From Microglena sp. YARC (lineage: Eukaryota; Chlorophyta; Chlorophyceae; Chlamydomonadales; Chlamydomonadaceae), in assembly GCA_022414725.1 (NCBI GenBank), contig CM039465.1, positions 39,214,380-39,278,379 of the forward strand: a stretch of 64,000 bases of DNA. The letters run 5' to 3'. The translations under genes were made by a program, and so were the position numbers. Position 1 is the stretch's first letter. Each line of letters begins with the position of its first letter. The notes below the pieces were generated by a model. The model saw nothing but the letters and a program-made list of their open reading frames with translations. It searched no databases and was not told the DNA's origin. Below, in pieces: positions 1 through 11,013 of this stretch.

Positions 1-258
1 TTGGCCTGATAATTCATTTTGGCCTGATAATTACATTTTGGCCTGATAATTCATTTTGGCCTGATAATTCATTTTGGCCTGATAATTCATTTTGGCCTGA
101 TAATTACATTTTGGCCTGATAATTCATTTTGGCCTGATAATTCATTTTGGCCTGATAATTCATTTTGGCCTGATAATTCATTTTGGCCTGATAATTACAT
201 TTTGGCCTGATAATTCATTTTGGCCTGATAATTACATTTTGGCCTGATAATTCATCTT
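1..258. repeat. 18/19-bp tandem repeat
   Basis: About 14 head-to-tail copies of a unit beginning TTGGCCTGATAATT, alternating between an 18-bp form ending CATT and a 19-bp form ending ACATT. The array starts at the window edge, so its true length is unknown. The last copy degrades near 255. No coding potential is seen. Confidence 0.95.
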
Positions 259-326
259 GGCGTGCGAATAGAGAATTTTGATCATTCTGATCATTTTCGG
301 TACTTTGGCCAGAAAAATCGGTCGCT

Positions 327-446
327 CTTGGCGTTGCAGGTCGTCGTCAACTACGATGGTAGCTTGTCCAGTTGAGGAAGGAGACCGCTCCCCACCCGTG
401 TACGACGGGCTCCCTTAACACCACACCACACCAGGCGTCATCATTA
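327..446 (+). mobile_element. tRNA-derived SINE, head-truncated copy
   Basis: Matches the body and 3' end of the SINE seen complete at 11014-11222 and 59028-59237: the GTTGCAGGTCGT segment, the GATGGTAGCTTGTCCAGT segment, and the tail ending CAGGCGTCATCATTAC. The tRNA-like head with the A and B boxes is missing, as expected for 5' truncation during LINE-mediated insertion. Confidence 0.75.
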
Positions 447-458
447 CCTTTTTTTGTC

Positions 459-890
459 CTGAAAAAGGGGAGGTACGAACTATGATCTAGGAACTACGAC
501 ACCCGAATCCAGGGGCACATGGGGGAGCACATGGGTGGGTCCAGGTGACACATTAGGGGGAATAGAGAGGGGCGTGTGGGGGGCACATGGAACAGCATGG
601 GGGGGTGGGGTGGGGGGTGGGTGGGGGGCACATGGGACCTCAAGGGGCACATGGACCAGCATGGGGTGGGGGGGGGGGGCACATGGGACCTCAAGGGGGC
701 ACATGGAGCAGCATGGGGTGGGGTGGGGGGTGGGGGGGCACATGGGACCTCAAGGGGGCACATGAGGGGGTCCAGGAGATGAAAGACGGAATGGCAACAC
801 ATTGGCAGGGCGTCTTCGAAAGTAAGAAAACTGCCGAAAAAGGAAAGGTACAAACTATGAACTAGGAACTACAATACCCGAATCTAAATC
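459..890. repeat. G-rich array flanked by 40-bp direct repeats
   Basis: Units of GGGGGCACATGGGACCTCAA and GGAGCAGCATGGGGTGG repeat from about 508 to 780. A segment of about 40 bp (GAACTATGATCTAGGAACTAC and onwards) occurs at 476-507 and again, slightly diverged, at 853-885, so the block is bracketed by direct repeats. The part at 742-805 is the inverted counterpart of 2748-2812. Open frames here are low-complexity G/H/W strings and are not genes. Confidence 0.8.
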
Positions 891-1232
891 ATCAGCTGAA
901 TTGCTATAAAGATGTCACTTAAGGGACACACAAGGACAGTTGGGTTCACATCAACAAACACGAGGGCCCATGAGGATGAATGGGCACATATCATGTGCAG
1001 TAATTTTTTTCAAATCTGAAAGTGGGTTTCTTCTAGCTATATGGTTTTAGGCCTCCTCCAGGGACAGCGTTTTAGTGCTGCCTGTAGCTTTTTGTAGCTT
1101 TTTAGGGCCAATGAGGGGGGGGGGGGGGGGGGGACTTTTGTATAGCGATAATTTCGCTAAAACGGTGTCAAAACAAGCGATCGCTATGTCTAGCGGAAAT
1201 AAAAATCCCTGATCATGTGGGGTTAGGGTGAA
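891..1232. other. no gene seen; contains a poly(G) tract
   Basis: Unique-looking sequence with a G tract at about 1115-1133. I find no convincing exon, RNA gene or element boundary. Confidence 0.5.
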
Positions 1233-2192
1233 CATGTTTTTTCTTTTTGGCTTTTTCATCGCAGCTCCTAGGCAGCTCGCTGAGCCTGCCAATTGGCTGC
1301 ACTGAACTATTTCAGCAGCTTCTAGGCAGTTCCCTGAGGCAGCCACTAGGCTACACTGAACTATTTCAGCAGCTTCTAGGCAGTTCCCTGAGGCAGCCAC
1401 TAGGCTACACTGAACTATTTCAGCAGCTTCTAGGCAGTTCCCTGAGGCAGCCACTAGGCTACACTGAACTATTTCAGCAGCTTCTAGGCAGTTCCCTGAG
1501 GCAGCCACTAGGCTACACTGAACTATTTCAGCAGCTTCTAGGCAGTTCCCTGAGGCAGCCACTAGGTTACACTGAACTATTTCAGCAGCTTCTAGGCAGT
1601 TCCCTGAGGCAGCCACTAGGCTACACTGAACTATTTCAGCAGCTTCTAGGCAGTTCCCTGAGGCAGCCACTAGGTTACACTGAACTATTTCAGCAGCTTC
1701 TAGGCAGTTCCCTGAGGCAGCCACTAGGCTACACTGAACTATTTCAGCAGCTTCTAGGCAGTTCCCTGAGGCAGCCACTAGGCTACACTGAACTATTTCA
1801 GCATCTTCTAGGCAGTTCCCTGAGGCAGCCACTAGGCTACACTGAACTATTTCAGCAGCTTCTAGGCAGTTCCCTGAGGCAGCCACTAGGCTACACTGAA
1901 CTATTTCAGCAGCTTCTTGGCAGTTCCCTGAGGCAGCCACTAGGCTACACTGAACTATTTCAGCAGCTTCTAGGCAGTTCCCTGAGGCAGCCACTAGGCT
2001 ACACTGAACTATTTCAGCAGCTTCTAAGCAGTTCCCTGAGGCAGCCACTAGGCTACACTGAACCATTTCAGCACTTCTGGACAGCTGATTATGACAGCAT
2101 CAAGGTGCTAGAGATTGTACCAGGTTCGGCCGAATAGCCAGTCAGGGGAGCTGCCTAGAAGCTGCTGCTTGTAGCTGAAAAGAAAAACACTG
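1233..2192. mobile_element. hAT-like MITE containing a 54-bp minisatellite
   Basis: Fourteen to fifteen copies of a 54-bp unit (CAGCAGCTTCTAGGCAGTTC at its core) occupy 1310-2075. They lie between terminal inverted repeats: the left end (1233-1282, T-rich, then GCAGCTCCTAGGCAGCTC) matches the reverse complement of the right end (2140-2192, ending AGCTGAAAAGAAAAACACTG). Flanking copies of AGGGTGA at 1225-1231 and 2193-2199 look like an 8-bp target duplication with one mismatch. Ends starting CAGTG and an 8-bp duplication fit hAT elements (inference). The unit is 18 codons long, so both strands have long repetitive open frames that are not evidence of genes. A related element is at 59551-59749. 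Confidence 0.75.
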
Positions 2193-2228
2193 AGGGTGAC
2201 TGGGTACACACGTAGCCACATATATAGT

Positions 2229-2401
2229 GAACGGCAATATGACATCATATGAAATCATGTCATCACATAATATCATATGATGGCGGTAGTCTGGCTAGAC
2301 CAAAGCTACCATTTACATACAAAATCCTATGATGCAATTTGTATGATATCATATGATATCATAGTCGCCTTTGGTCAACATCATATGATACGCCGGCCCC
2401 T
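2229..2401. mobile_element. MITE family A (ATATGATATCATATG type)
   Basis: Starts GAACGGCAATATGA and ends CGCCGGCCCCT, with palindromic ATATGATATCAT blocks and the family-internal string CTGGCTAGACCAAAGCTACC. The right flank begins ACACACGTAT and the left flank ends ACATATATAG, a weak target duplication. Other copies are at 6949, 14539, 18522, 31883, 35620 and 42592. Confidence 0.8.
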
Positions 2402-2405
2402 ACAC

Positions 2406-2706
2406 ACGTATGTAGGGTTCGCAATATCGTCATGATTCCAAGATTATTGAGCAATATATCATATGATATCATACAATATATTGTATGATATATTGATAAA
2501 TCGTACGATATTGCAGAATATATACTGGTAGTATGATACTGCACAATACATTGTACAATATGTATCCACAATCTATAGCTAGCTCCGGCTTACGCTAGGG
2601 TGTCCTTAACTTCACATTCTGTGAGTAACGGTATTACACGGATGTAACAATTTCAATTTCAATTTCAATTTCAATGTATCCACAATATCTTACTTGACAA
2701 CCCTAG
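2406..2706. repeat. AT-rich MITE family B remnants plus dispersed repeat F
   Basis: 2406-2565 is rich in ATATGATATCAT/ATTGTACAAT blocks. 2684-2706 ends in TTACTTGACAACCCTA, the end shared with elements near 10886-10904 and 47742-47845. Between them, 2567-2680 is an inverted copy of 19098-19195, sharing GTGTCCTTAACTTCAC, AGCTAGCTCCGG and a (CAATTT)n tail. I read this as repeat F nested in or next to family B. Confidence 0.55.
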
Positions 2707-2744
2707 GCATAGGCATAGGCAGTTGTTTTCTTTCGACGACACGC

Positions 2745-3905
2745 CGCCACTGCGTTGCCATTCTGTCTTTCATCTCCTGGACCCCCTCATGTGCCCCCTT
2801 GAGGTCCCATGTGCCCCCCCACCCCCCCACCCCCCCCACCCACCCCACCCCATGCTGTTCCATGTGCCCCCTTGAGGTCCCATGAGCCCCCCCCCCCCCC
2901 CACACACACACACACCCCATGCTGTTCCATGTGCCCCCCACATGCCCCTCTCTATTCCCCCTCATGTTCCACCTCCTGGACCCCCCATGTGCTCCCCCAT
3001 GTGCCCCTCTCTGCTCCCCCTCATGTTCCACCACCTCCTGGACCCCCCCCACGTGCTCTCCCATGTGCCCCTTTCTCCTCCCCCTCATGTTCCACCTCCT
3101 GGACCCCCCCCCCATGTGCTCCCCTATGTGCTCCTTTCTGCTCCCCCTCATGTGCCACCTCCTGGACCCCCCCATGTGCTCCCTCATGAGCCCCTTTCTC
3201 CTCCCCCTCATGTTCTACCTCCTGGACCCTCCCCATGTGCTCCCCTATGTGCTCCTTTCTGCTCCCCCTCGTGTGCCACCTCCTGGACCCCCCCATGTGC
3301 TCCCCCATGTGCCCCTTTCTCCTCCCCCTCATGTTCTACCTCCTGGACCCTCCCCATGTGCTCCCCCATGTGCTCCTTTCTGCTCCCCCTCATGTGCCAC
3401 CTCCTGGACCCCCCCATGTGCTCCCCCATGTGCCCCTTTCTCCTCCCCCTCATTTTCTACCTCCTGGACCCTCCCCATGTGCTCCCCCATGTGCTCCTTT
3501 CTGCTCCCCCTCATGTGCCACCTCCTGGACCCCCCATGTGCTCCCCCATGTGCCCCTTTCTCCTCCCCCTCATGTTCTACCTCCTGGACCCCCCCATGTG
3601 CTCCCCCATGTGCCCCTTTCTCCTCCCCCTCATGTTCTACCTCCTGGACCCTCCCCATGTGCTCCCCCATGTGCCCATTTATGCTCCCCCTCATGTGCCA
3701 CCTCCTGGATCCCCCATGTGCCCCCCTATGAGCCCATTTATGCTCCCCCTCATGTGCCACCTCCTGCCCCCCCCCCCCCCCCCCCCCATGTGCCCCCATA
3801 CGTGCCCATTTCTACTCCCCCTCATGAGCCACCTTTTGGACCCCCTCAAGTGCCCCTTGCTGCTCCACCTCATGTGCCACCTCATCTTCCCTTGCCCCCC
3901 ATCAT
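2745..3905. repeat. C-rich minisatellite, about 60-120 bp units
   Basis: Repeats of CCCCATGTGCTCCCCCATG with CTCCCCCTCATGTTCCACC. The left 65 bp are an inverted copy of 742-805 (sharing TTTCATCTCCTGGACCCCCT in this orientation). All three plus frames and the minus frames are open over hundreds of codons because unit lengths suit them; composition (P/C/S/L or G/H/E) argues against real proteins. Confidence 0.85.
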
Positions 3906-5130
3906 TTACACCCTTGAGGGGGTGGCAATGTCATCATTTGCTGCAAGTGACCACAGCTCTGAATTGAGAAGAGGATCAAGAACCCATGCCGGCCAGTGTT
4001 CACCTGAGTAGCCGAGTCTGCGGGTACATGTGGTAACGGCAGGCGCCCAGCCTGGTGCCATAGGGCTTCGGAGCAAGAGCAGGGCTGTAAACGCTCTTCA
4101 TTGGCCTTGCACGGGTTAATAACATAGCTTGGTAGTATTTGCGCCTCTAGACATAAAGAAATGAAGTAGCAGGAGGTTTGGCTTCGACGATCATTTCCTG
4201 GTTGTTGAGGACCTCCTGGACTGGCTTATCGAGGTTGTCATTCGGGATGTTTGATTGGGACACTTCGAGTTTGGAAAGCGCTGTAAAAGGTATGAGCGGC
4301 CTGTGACAGAGCGTTTGGAGACGAAGCAGAGGACAAGCACGGAAAGAAGGAGGGTAAGTAAGGGCGTCCGTGGCTTGGCTTGGCGCTTCTGACAGCTCAG
4401 CCCGGCTCAGCCGGTGAGCTCAACGGTTGAATGCGCCGACAGTCTAGATCGCAGTCAGGATACCAGCCTGGGCTGGGGTACCAGTCCTTCTACCCGACAC
4501 GACTGCAGTCGCCAATCGGAATTGCCACGTCATTCCGAGCAGGGGATTTCAGGGGTCCATTACTTTACACGGTTTATTTAGGTTAGCGTCTTGAGTAAAA
4601 AAAAAGGAAACTCTACCCCATGCCTAAAAGATACATCCACCCTGGGTCTTAAATGGTGCCAATGAGCTGCACTTGTCAAAACAAAGTCAATTGTGGTCTC
4701 GGAATGCCATTTGGAGGTCCAAGTTAAAAGGTAGTATAAAGCCTGAGAAGGGATAACACCAATTTAAAAGTCCGTCCGTTAGTCCGTTAGTCACAAAACA
4801 ACATTCTCAGGCTTCATGAAAAACATAAAAGAATTCGAACATTCTATGTTTTAGAACAATTATAAGACTTATATATACCAGAGAAATTCTCACCAGAGCA
4901 CATATGAGCATCGCAATTCGATTTGATGACATTAAATTGAATTTAAAAACACAACATTAAATAAAATTAAATAAAAATCAAGTAACGTATTTTCAATTAA
5001 GAACTCTCATAATTTCATTCGGGACGCGCCTCAAGGCGCCCTTTAGCCCTTAATAGTTAATTGGGCATCTTCTGCCCTCCTACTCCACCTCTCGCTCCGA
5101 TAGCCAACACTCTCTACCAATTTGTCGCCT
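3906..5130. other. no gene seen; dispersed repeat G at its end
   Basis: No exon recognised. 4740-4815 contains a short perfect stem (AAGCCTGAGAA ... TTCTCAGGCTT). 4920-5045 (CACAACATTAAAT ... ATTTCATTCGGGACGCGCC) is repeated at 14155-14263, so it is a dispersed repeat. Confidence 0.5.
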
Positions 5131-5132
5131 AG

Positions 5133-6175
5133 TGCTATAGTCTGACTTTATGTCATCTCTATTATAGTAGGCAGAGTACGCACTTGACTGAGTCCCATCG
5201 TGGGCACGTGCCGTCTGCCGACAGGCGCCTGTGCCAGCTATGGCCTGCGCGCCGCTATGCAGTACTATGCAGTACGCATTAGATCTCTTTATCTATCGCT
5301 CTTCTATCTGCTACTATTGTTATCTCAACACTGTTGTAAACATATGCACTGACAGGGTCGTCTACAGAAAAATACAGGTTATGCGCATCCATCCAATCGC
5401 TAACACGAGGACCTGACCACTGCCAATCTAGAGATCTGGAACAGTAAACTTTACCGCTGCACAATGGATCGCTCGCTTTGCCGCTGCCTGTAAGTGCCTA
5501 CATCACTATTGCCTAACCAGAGTCTGTTATTGACCGACTTCCACGTCGGCTACTGAGTTGGCAAAGTGCACACTGTTCCCTGTTCCCTCCAGGACCCGTG
5601 TTGCCTGCCGCCAGGCCATAGGCTAGCTATCTATGGCCTGCACGCACCTGCAGTACCCTCCAGTACGCTTCTGATATTTCCTATATAGCGCTCTATTGCG
5701 CTTAATAGACATCTTCTCCCATTGAGCCTAAACTGTGTAACAACTACGAATGAAAGAGTTTCCCGCATCGTTTACGCAACAACTTAAGTGGAGGATTCCC
5801 TGCCATCTTATCAGAAACACAAGCGTCAGACGAGCCATTCCAAAGCTCGTGCAGCAGTTATCACTCAGTGACTGTTGCCATATCGGAAGGTGACAACCCC
5901 AGCCACCGATGTTATTGTTCTCCTTTCATGCCTTCTCTAGAGTGACAATAGAGCACGTAGGCCTCACTGCCTGCCGTGCCCTCTGCAGTGCCGTTGGCCA
6001 GCTATGGCCCCGTGCCCTACTGAGCAGTACCGATATGCAGTTCTGTCGCTTCCTTCATCTGTCCGCTCCGTCCTGTTGCACGAATTCTACTGTAAGCTAT
6101 GCCTCTTCGTTCCTCTATCCCAGACTCTGGAAAGTGAAAACCGACTTCTAGCCAACCTTGCCGCTGCCCTGTGAG
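5133..6175 (+). mobile_element. probable 5' LTR/leader of a Copia-type element
   Basis: TGCTATAGTCTGACT at 5133 nearly matches TGTTATAGTCTGACT at 9434, which follows a purine-rich tract as a 3' LTR should. Beyond those 15 bp the two ends do not align well, so LTR limits are uncertain. The interval contains three diverged direct repeats with GCCAGCTATGGCC and GCAGTA motifs near 5236, 5617 and 6000. No clear tRNA primer-binding site was found. Confidence 0.4.
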
Positions 6176-6362
6176 TGCCCGCATCACCCGCTAGACCATC
6201 ATCAGCTCACGCACTGGATTCCTTCAGATCACCGTTTGCTACCTGTCCACCTTCTCCACCCCCCATCCGAGACCCAAACCCTTCGCCACTCCCCACAAAT
6301 CTCTCCCCTCCGAATCGTCACTGCCCTTCTACCCAAGATCCCTCATCACTTGTGCACTCAAA

Positions 6363-7331
6363 ATGGCTGAGGGAGGGCCTATTAACCGTTGCAAAGGAAG
6401 CTTGCACACCACCGCCATGCAGCACGTCAAGATTCCCATCTACAATGGAGGTCACACCTATGGTGACCACCACAAGATGCTTCTTCTCATCCTCAAGTCA
6501 ACTCAAGGATGCTACTTCGTCGCCATCGACGCCGAGCTTGATGTTGCACCCCAAGATGAACCAGCCACAGGTGGTGAGTACCCCACTGTTGACTTCGTTT
6601 AGCTTGATCCTGGCAATGGTAACGCGGCCCTGGCTGCTGTTCTTACTCCTACTCGGATTACAACACAGAAGAACTTTGCCGCCTTCATGATCATCATGAA
6701 CTCCCTGTCCCCCTCTATCCAACGTGCCCTAGCTGCCAGAATAGATGTTGCGGCCAAGGCCATGAGGCTCCTCAAGCAGCAATATGGTACTGTTGCTGGT
6801 GATATGGAGTACATCCTTCCATGCCATTTACAGCACTATTATTGGAATGGATGAGCCACTCACTGCTTACTTGATCAGATGCCAAGATATGTATGCCCAG
6901 ATCCCTTCCAGAAATGGAGTGTCCAACAAGTCCCAAGCCACTTTCCCAGGGAACGGAAAATCATATGATGTTGACCAAAGACGAGTATGATATCATATGA
7001 AATCATACAGAAATCATATGATTTAATATCATATTATATGATGCCCCAGGCCAAAGTTACCTACTTACCTAGTCAGACCGCCGGCATCATATGATATAAT
7101 ATGATGACATGATATCATATGATATCATATTGCCGATCCCTACACATTCCACAAAGTTGTGGTGAAAGGCTTGCTGCCAAGGACAGAATATGCTGGCTCT
7201 ATTAAGTCCTACCACAACTCTCACTTCCCTGATTTCCTAGCTCTCTCTGTAGCACTCAAGCACTTTGCTCAAGTGACCAACATGACCGAGGCCTCCATGA
7301 ATGGTGCCTCCTCTGCCATGCACCCCTGAAC
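6363..7331 (+). pseudogene. Copia-type Gag, broken
   Basis: Begins MAEGGPINRCKG and continues as a UBN2/Gag-like helical protein (NFAAFMIIMNSLSPSIQRAL and LKQQYGTVAGD are typical spacing). The frame is broken by an in-frame TAG at 6600, a frameshift near 6820, a MITE at 6949-7141 and a TGA at 7329. Either side of the MITE the Gag frame resumes (SQATF before, HKVVVKGLLP after), so the insertion split a once continuous frame. In an intact element this protein would form the cytoplasmic virus-like particle. The Gag assignment rests on position, zinc knuckle and protease downstream rather than on a search. Confidence 0.7.
6949..7141. mobile_element. MITE family A inserted in gag
   Basis: Starts GGGAACGGAAAATCATATGA and ends GCCGATCCCT, with the internal GTCAGACCGCCGGCATCATA. 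Flanks ACTTTCCCA (left) and ACACATTCCA (right) look like a diverged duplication of the gag target. The insertion postdates the retroelement. Confidence 0.85.
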
Positions 7332-7367
7332 CTGGCTGCTGCTGCATATGCATGAGACAAAGATAAT

Positions 7368-7563
7368 GGTAATTAATGATAACGCCTGGTGTGGCGTGGT
7401 GTTAAGGGAGCCCGTCGTACGCGGGTGGGGAGCGGTCTCCTACCTCAACTGGACAAGCTACAATCGCGATTGACAACGACCTGCAACGCTATGAGCGACT
7501 GAAGGGGGAGTCGACCCCCCGACTCTTCATCCTCAAGCGATCTGGTCTACCACTAGACCATAA
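7368..7563 (-). mobile_element. tRNA-derived SINE inserted in gag, with 14-bp TSD
   Basis: On the minus strand the head reads ATGGTCTAGTGGTAGACC (A-box-like) and GGGGGTCGACTCCCCC (B-box-like), then the family body, ending GCGTTATCATTAATTA. The flanks GAGACAAAGATAAT (7354-7367) and GAGACAGAGATGAT (7564-7577) form a 14-bp target duplication with two mismatches, typical of LINE-mobilised SINEs. Confidence 0.85.
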
Positions 7564-7583
7564 GAGACAGAGATGATCCTGAG

Positions 7584-9092
7584 ATGACCTGCCACAATTG
7601 TGGTGGCTATGGACACTCCAGCACCAGCTGCCCCAGTCCCACCACCCGAGGAGCCTTCAAGCCTTTAGACCATCCCTCCACCTCTGCCACCCATGGCTCC
7701 AAGTCCCCAGACATGAGGAGGAGCTCAGGCAGATTATCCCCCAGGTCTCCAGGGAGGGGCTCCAAGTCTCCCCCTAAAGACAGATATGGGAAGAATACCC
7801 TGAAACGCAAGTTCATGTACAAAAGCTGCCATGCCAACCTTGCTGACGGAGAATGCTCCACCTCTGACTCCTCAGATGATGATGAGGAGAACAACATGGA
7901 GCATAACTTCATGGCTCTCACCACGGCTCCTGAGACTGACACACCTTGCCCCATGAGGTTTGCCGATGACAAAGGCAAGTCAGTGTCTTTTGTTCCTCTC
8001 GAGAACATTGCTTTCATGTGTACACATGTTGATGATGCTGACATGCCGAGTTTGGACACAGATTATGATGATGCTGACATGCCAAGTTTGGACACAGATT
8101 ATGATGATGCTGACATGCCAAGTTTGGACACAGATTATGATGATGCTGACATGCCAAGTTTGGACACAGATTATGATGATGCTAACATGCCGAGTTTGGA
8201 CACAGATTATGATGATGCTGACAAGCCAAGTTTGGACACAGATTATGATGATGCTGACATGCCAAGTTGGGACACAGATTATGATGATGCTGACATGCCA
8301 AGTTTGGACACAGATTATGATGATGCTGACATGCCAAGTTTGGACACAGATTATGATGATGCTGACATGCCAAGTTGGGACACAGATTATGATGATGCTG
8401 ACATGCCAAGTTTGGACACAGATTATGATGATGCTGACATGCCCAATTATGACACAAATTATGATGATGCTGACATGCCAAGTTTGGACACAGATTATGA
8501 TGATGCTGACATGCCGAGTTTGGACACAGATTATGATGATGCTGACATGCCAAGTTTGGACACAGATTATGATGATGCTGACATCCCAAGTTTGGACACA
8601 GATTCTGATGATGCTAACATGCCAAGTTTGGACACAAATTATGATGATGACCTCACCGATGACTGCCAAGACACCCCTACCCCCAGTTCAAATATCCATG
8701 TCAGTGAAGCACCAAAACGCAAGTGGTGCTGTGACTCTGGTGCCACTTTTCATGTCACCAGTAACCCCAGAAATCTGACTTATCTTCAGGACCTCCTTCT
8801 ACCTGTCCACCTACAACTGGCATCTGAACGAACACCCCCCATCATCTGCTTCCAGAAAGGCAAGGCCTACCTCAAGGGCCACGGAGGGTCACTGATCATC
8901 CTGAATGATGTGCTTCTAGCACCCCCCAAGACCACCTGCAATATCCTGAGTGTCCATGCAGCTACCCAAGCATGCCCTGGGCTGCAAGTGACTCTGACAA
9001 AGGCTGCTGCAGTCTTCTCTATCACCAACAACTCTGCCCCCAAGCAGGTACGTACTGATTTGCACCAAGCAGCATGGCCTCTACCTTGCTGA
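7584..9092 (+). pseudogene. Copia-type zinc knuckle, 12-aa acidic repeat and aspartic protease
   Basis: Residues 3-16 form a CCHC zinc knuckle (CHNCGGYGHSSTSC). A Ser/Pro-rich linker follows. Then about 17 copies of a 12-residue acidic unit (DADMPSLDTDYD, 36 bp) span 8032-8650. Near residue 379 lies WCCDSGATFHV, the Copia protease active site. The frame shifts near 9070: the pre-integrase-like string HGLYLADVC is in another frame and stops at about 9188. Integrase, reverse transcriptase and RNase H are absent before the 3' LTR. The acidic repeat between knuckle and protease is unusual. Confidence 0.8.
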
Positions 9093-9420
9093 CGTTTGCC
9101 GACCCACTCCAGCCTGCTCAACAATTTCCACTGATCTCAAGAATGACCCCACTAAGGTAACCACTTCAGCCACTTTAGCCACTGAGTGAGACTTTACACT
9201 TATTCTCCCCCTGTCCTGATTGGAATAATTATTATAAACTCCTAACAGGTCAGAACTACCTAGTTAAATGTTTCCGTGTGTATTTCCGTATTTCCGTGTG
9301 TATTTCCGTATTTCCGTATTTCCGTGTGTATTTCCATATTTCCGTGTGTATTTCCACATATTTCCTTTTGCCCCTCTTTCGCTAATAATCCCTATAATTC
9401 TTGTGTACAAAGGATACTAG

Positions 9421-9532
9421 GGATTGGGGGGGATGTTATAGTCTGACTGTGTCGTGTCGTGTCGTGTCATGTCGTGTCGTGTCGTGTCGTGTCGTGTCAT
9501 GTCGTGTCGTGTCGTGTCGTGTCTGAGTTAGG
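9421..9532 (+). mobile_element. polypurine tract and start of 3' LTR with GTGTC microsatellite
   Basis: GGATTGGGGGGGA at 9421-9433 is a good polypurine tract and is followed immediately by TGTTATAGTCTGACT, matching the 5' end at 5133. A (GTGTC)n array at 9450-9525 lies just inside. The end of the LTR is not defined. Confidence 0.55.
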
Positions 9533-9599
9533 TTGGTTCGGGTGATGATGCACTCAAGAATATTGAGCTCCAACCCCCATCATCCAACCCTCTTTTAGG

Positions 9600-10240
9600 G
9601 GTGTGTGGCTGTGGATTACTTTCCTGATAACTTCCCTCGCCCCAAGTGTATCCTTAAGAGTAATGTGGACTACCTGCAAGCCTCATCAAATTGTGACGTC
9701 TATATAAAGGATGGTGTGTTGCAAGTGTCTAAACACTACCTTCCGCCCCCCTTAAACCCCCCTCCCCCCCACCCCACCCCACCCCAACGGTGTTGTCCGA
9801 GGACCCCTTTGGACTGCTTCCTTAAGTCACGCCGACTTGGCATATTGCTTTTCTTTTCTTTTCTGCCTAGCACGAGAGGTGCATGCATCCCTTCATGCAC
9901 ATCTTTCAATTTGGACCATCACTCGGGGAAGAGCGAAAACTGTGAAAGGTCGGCGACCGCAGTGGAACGCACGCGAAACGTCATCGGAGGCGTGATTTAG
10001 TCATAGTGAGTTAATGACCTGGCACTTTTGACTCGAGCGCTGAGCGGAACAGCAGTACCATGCACATCTTTCAATATGGACCATATGGTATTGCTGTTCC
10101 GCTGTAAATCGGGCCTTTCTCCTACATTTCGCGGTTTTCGCTCTTCCCCGAGTGCATGGAGGGGATGGCATCAATGGCTGCATCCAAATCCCAGTGACAC
10201 ATGCATCTATGAAGTCGCAGTGTGACAGCAGCCCTTCTGG
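9600..10240. other. no gene seen
   Basis: Plus-strand frames exist but lack recognisable domains. 9905-9925 (ATCTTTCAATTTGGACCATC) and 10068-10088 are similar, and GGGGAAGAGCGAAAAC at 9936 is the inverted complement of GTTTTCGCTCTTCCCC at 10134-10149, so 9900-10150 is an imperfect inverted structure. Confidence 0.5.
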
Positions 10241-10244
10241 ACTC

Positions 10245-10377
10245 AGGGCCTCCGTTGGTTAAACAACTGTTTGAGGTTCAGTTCATCAGTGCTTTTTCTT
10301 TTTAAGCCCTTCATATATGGTTGGGCAAGTCCCTTTAGCCTATTTGGCCTACCCCTGGACTGTAACATACATACAGC
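10245..10377 (+). repeat. dispersed repeat D, copy 1
   Basis: Shares GGTTCAGTTCATCAGTGCTT, GGTTGGGCAAGTCCCTTTAG and CTGGACTGTAACATACATAC with 31480-31612, with 55228-55395 (inverted) and partly with 61518-61627. Partial ends (GTACAGTCCAGGGGTAG) also occur near 11970, 19755 and 55095. The element type is unknown; the conserved end suggests a SINE or non-autonomous element. Confidence 0.7.
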
Positions 10378-10782
10378 CCTTCTGGAACATCCTTCAATAT
10401 CTGTATCTGGAGGGTGACACTTACTATGTCTGCCATGGTGACTTTTCCCAGCTGTGGCGTATGGCAGGGTCCCTTCATCACCAGGTGACCAGGATACTAC
10501 ATTTTGTCAAATTGGTCAGCGCTTAAAACACACAAACTTCAAATTGGTCAGCGCTTTGTAGTGCAAAAAGCGCAAAAACTGCGCGCTGCGCCCATAGGCA
10601 GGGGGTTGAAAAACTGCGCGAAACGCGCTGTGGGGCTCAAGAGTGTGCACAAAATCGCACTGTCGCGCGCGCTTTGTAGTACCCTGCTCATCACCTTGCC
10701 CCTCCAGGCGTTATCTTTTTTTCTTCTTCAATATCTATGATGATGGAGCTTGGGGCTGCCTGAAAAGCGCCAGCACACTGGT

Positions 10783-10903
10783 CCCCAAGATTATCGTACG
10801 ATATACGATGTACGATATCGTAAGCTACATTGATATATCGTACGACAGATAATATGATATTGTCGATATATAAACGATATTGTACTTGACAACCCTAGAC
10901 ATG
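10783..10903. mobile_element. MITE family B copy
   Basis: GGTCCCCAAGATTATCGTACG at the left and CGATATTGTACTTGACAACCC at the right, with palindromic TACGATATCGTA blocks between. The same ends occur near 47565-47845. Confidence 0.55.
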
Positions 10904-11013
10904 AACGCACCATTGAGGGGACAAAGGTACCTTGGAACTCCTGTACTCCACTTTGAAAGCAGTGGGTGCAGGACCCTACTTGACACATCCTTTTCAATAT
11001 CTAAGGTGGTGGA

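Noticed and set aside
1047..2137. Long open frames on both strands over the 54-bp array (about 300 codons each)
   Set aside because: The unit is 18 codons, so any frame without a stop in one unit is open throughout; no domain and no splice structure.
2809..4011. Overlapping 250-360 codon frames rich in Pro, Cys and Ser
   Set aside because: Low-complexity satellite open in several frames at once; not a protein signature.
4425..4510. tRNA-like GAGCTCAACGGTTGAATGCG
   Set aside because: No acceptor stem or T-loop can be paired by eye.
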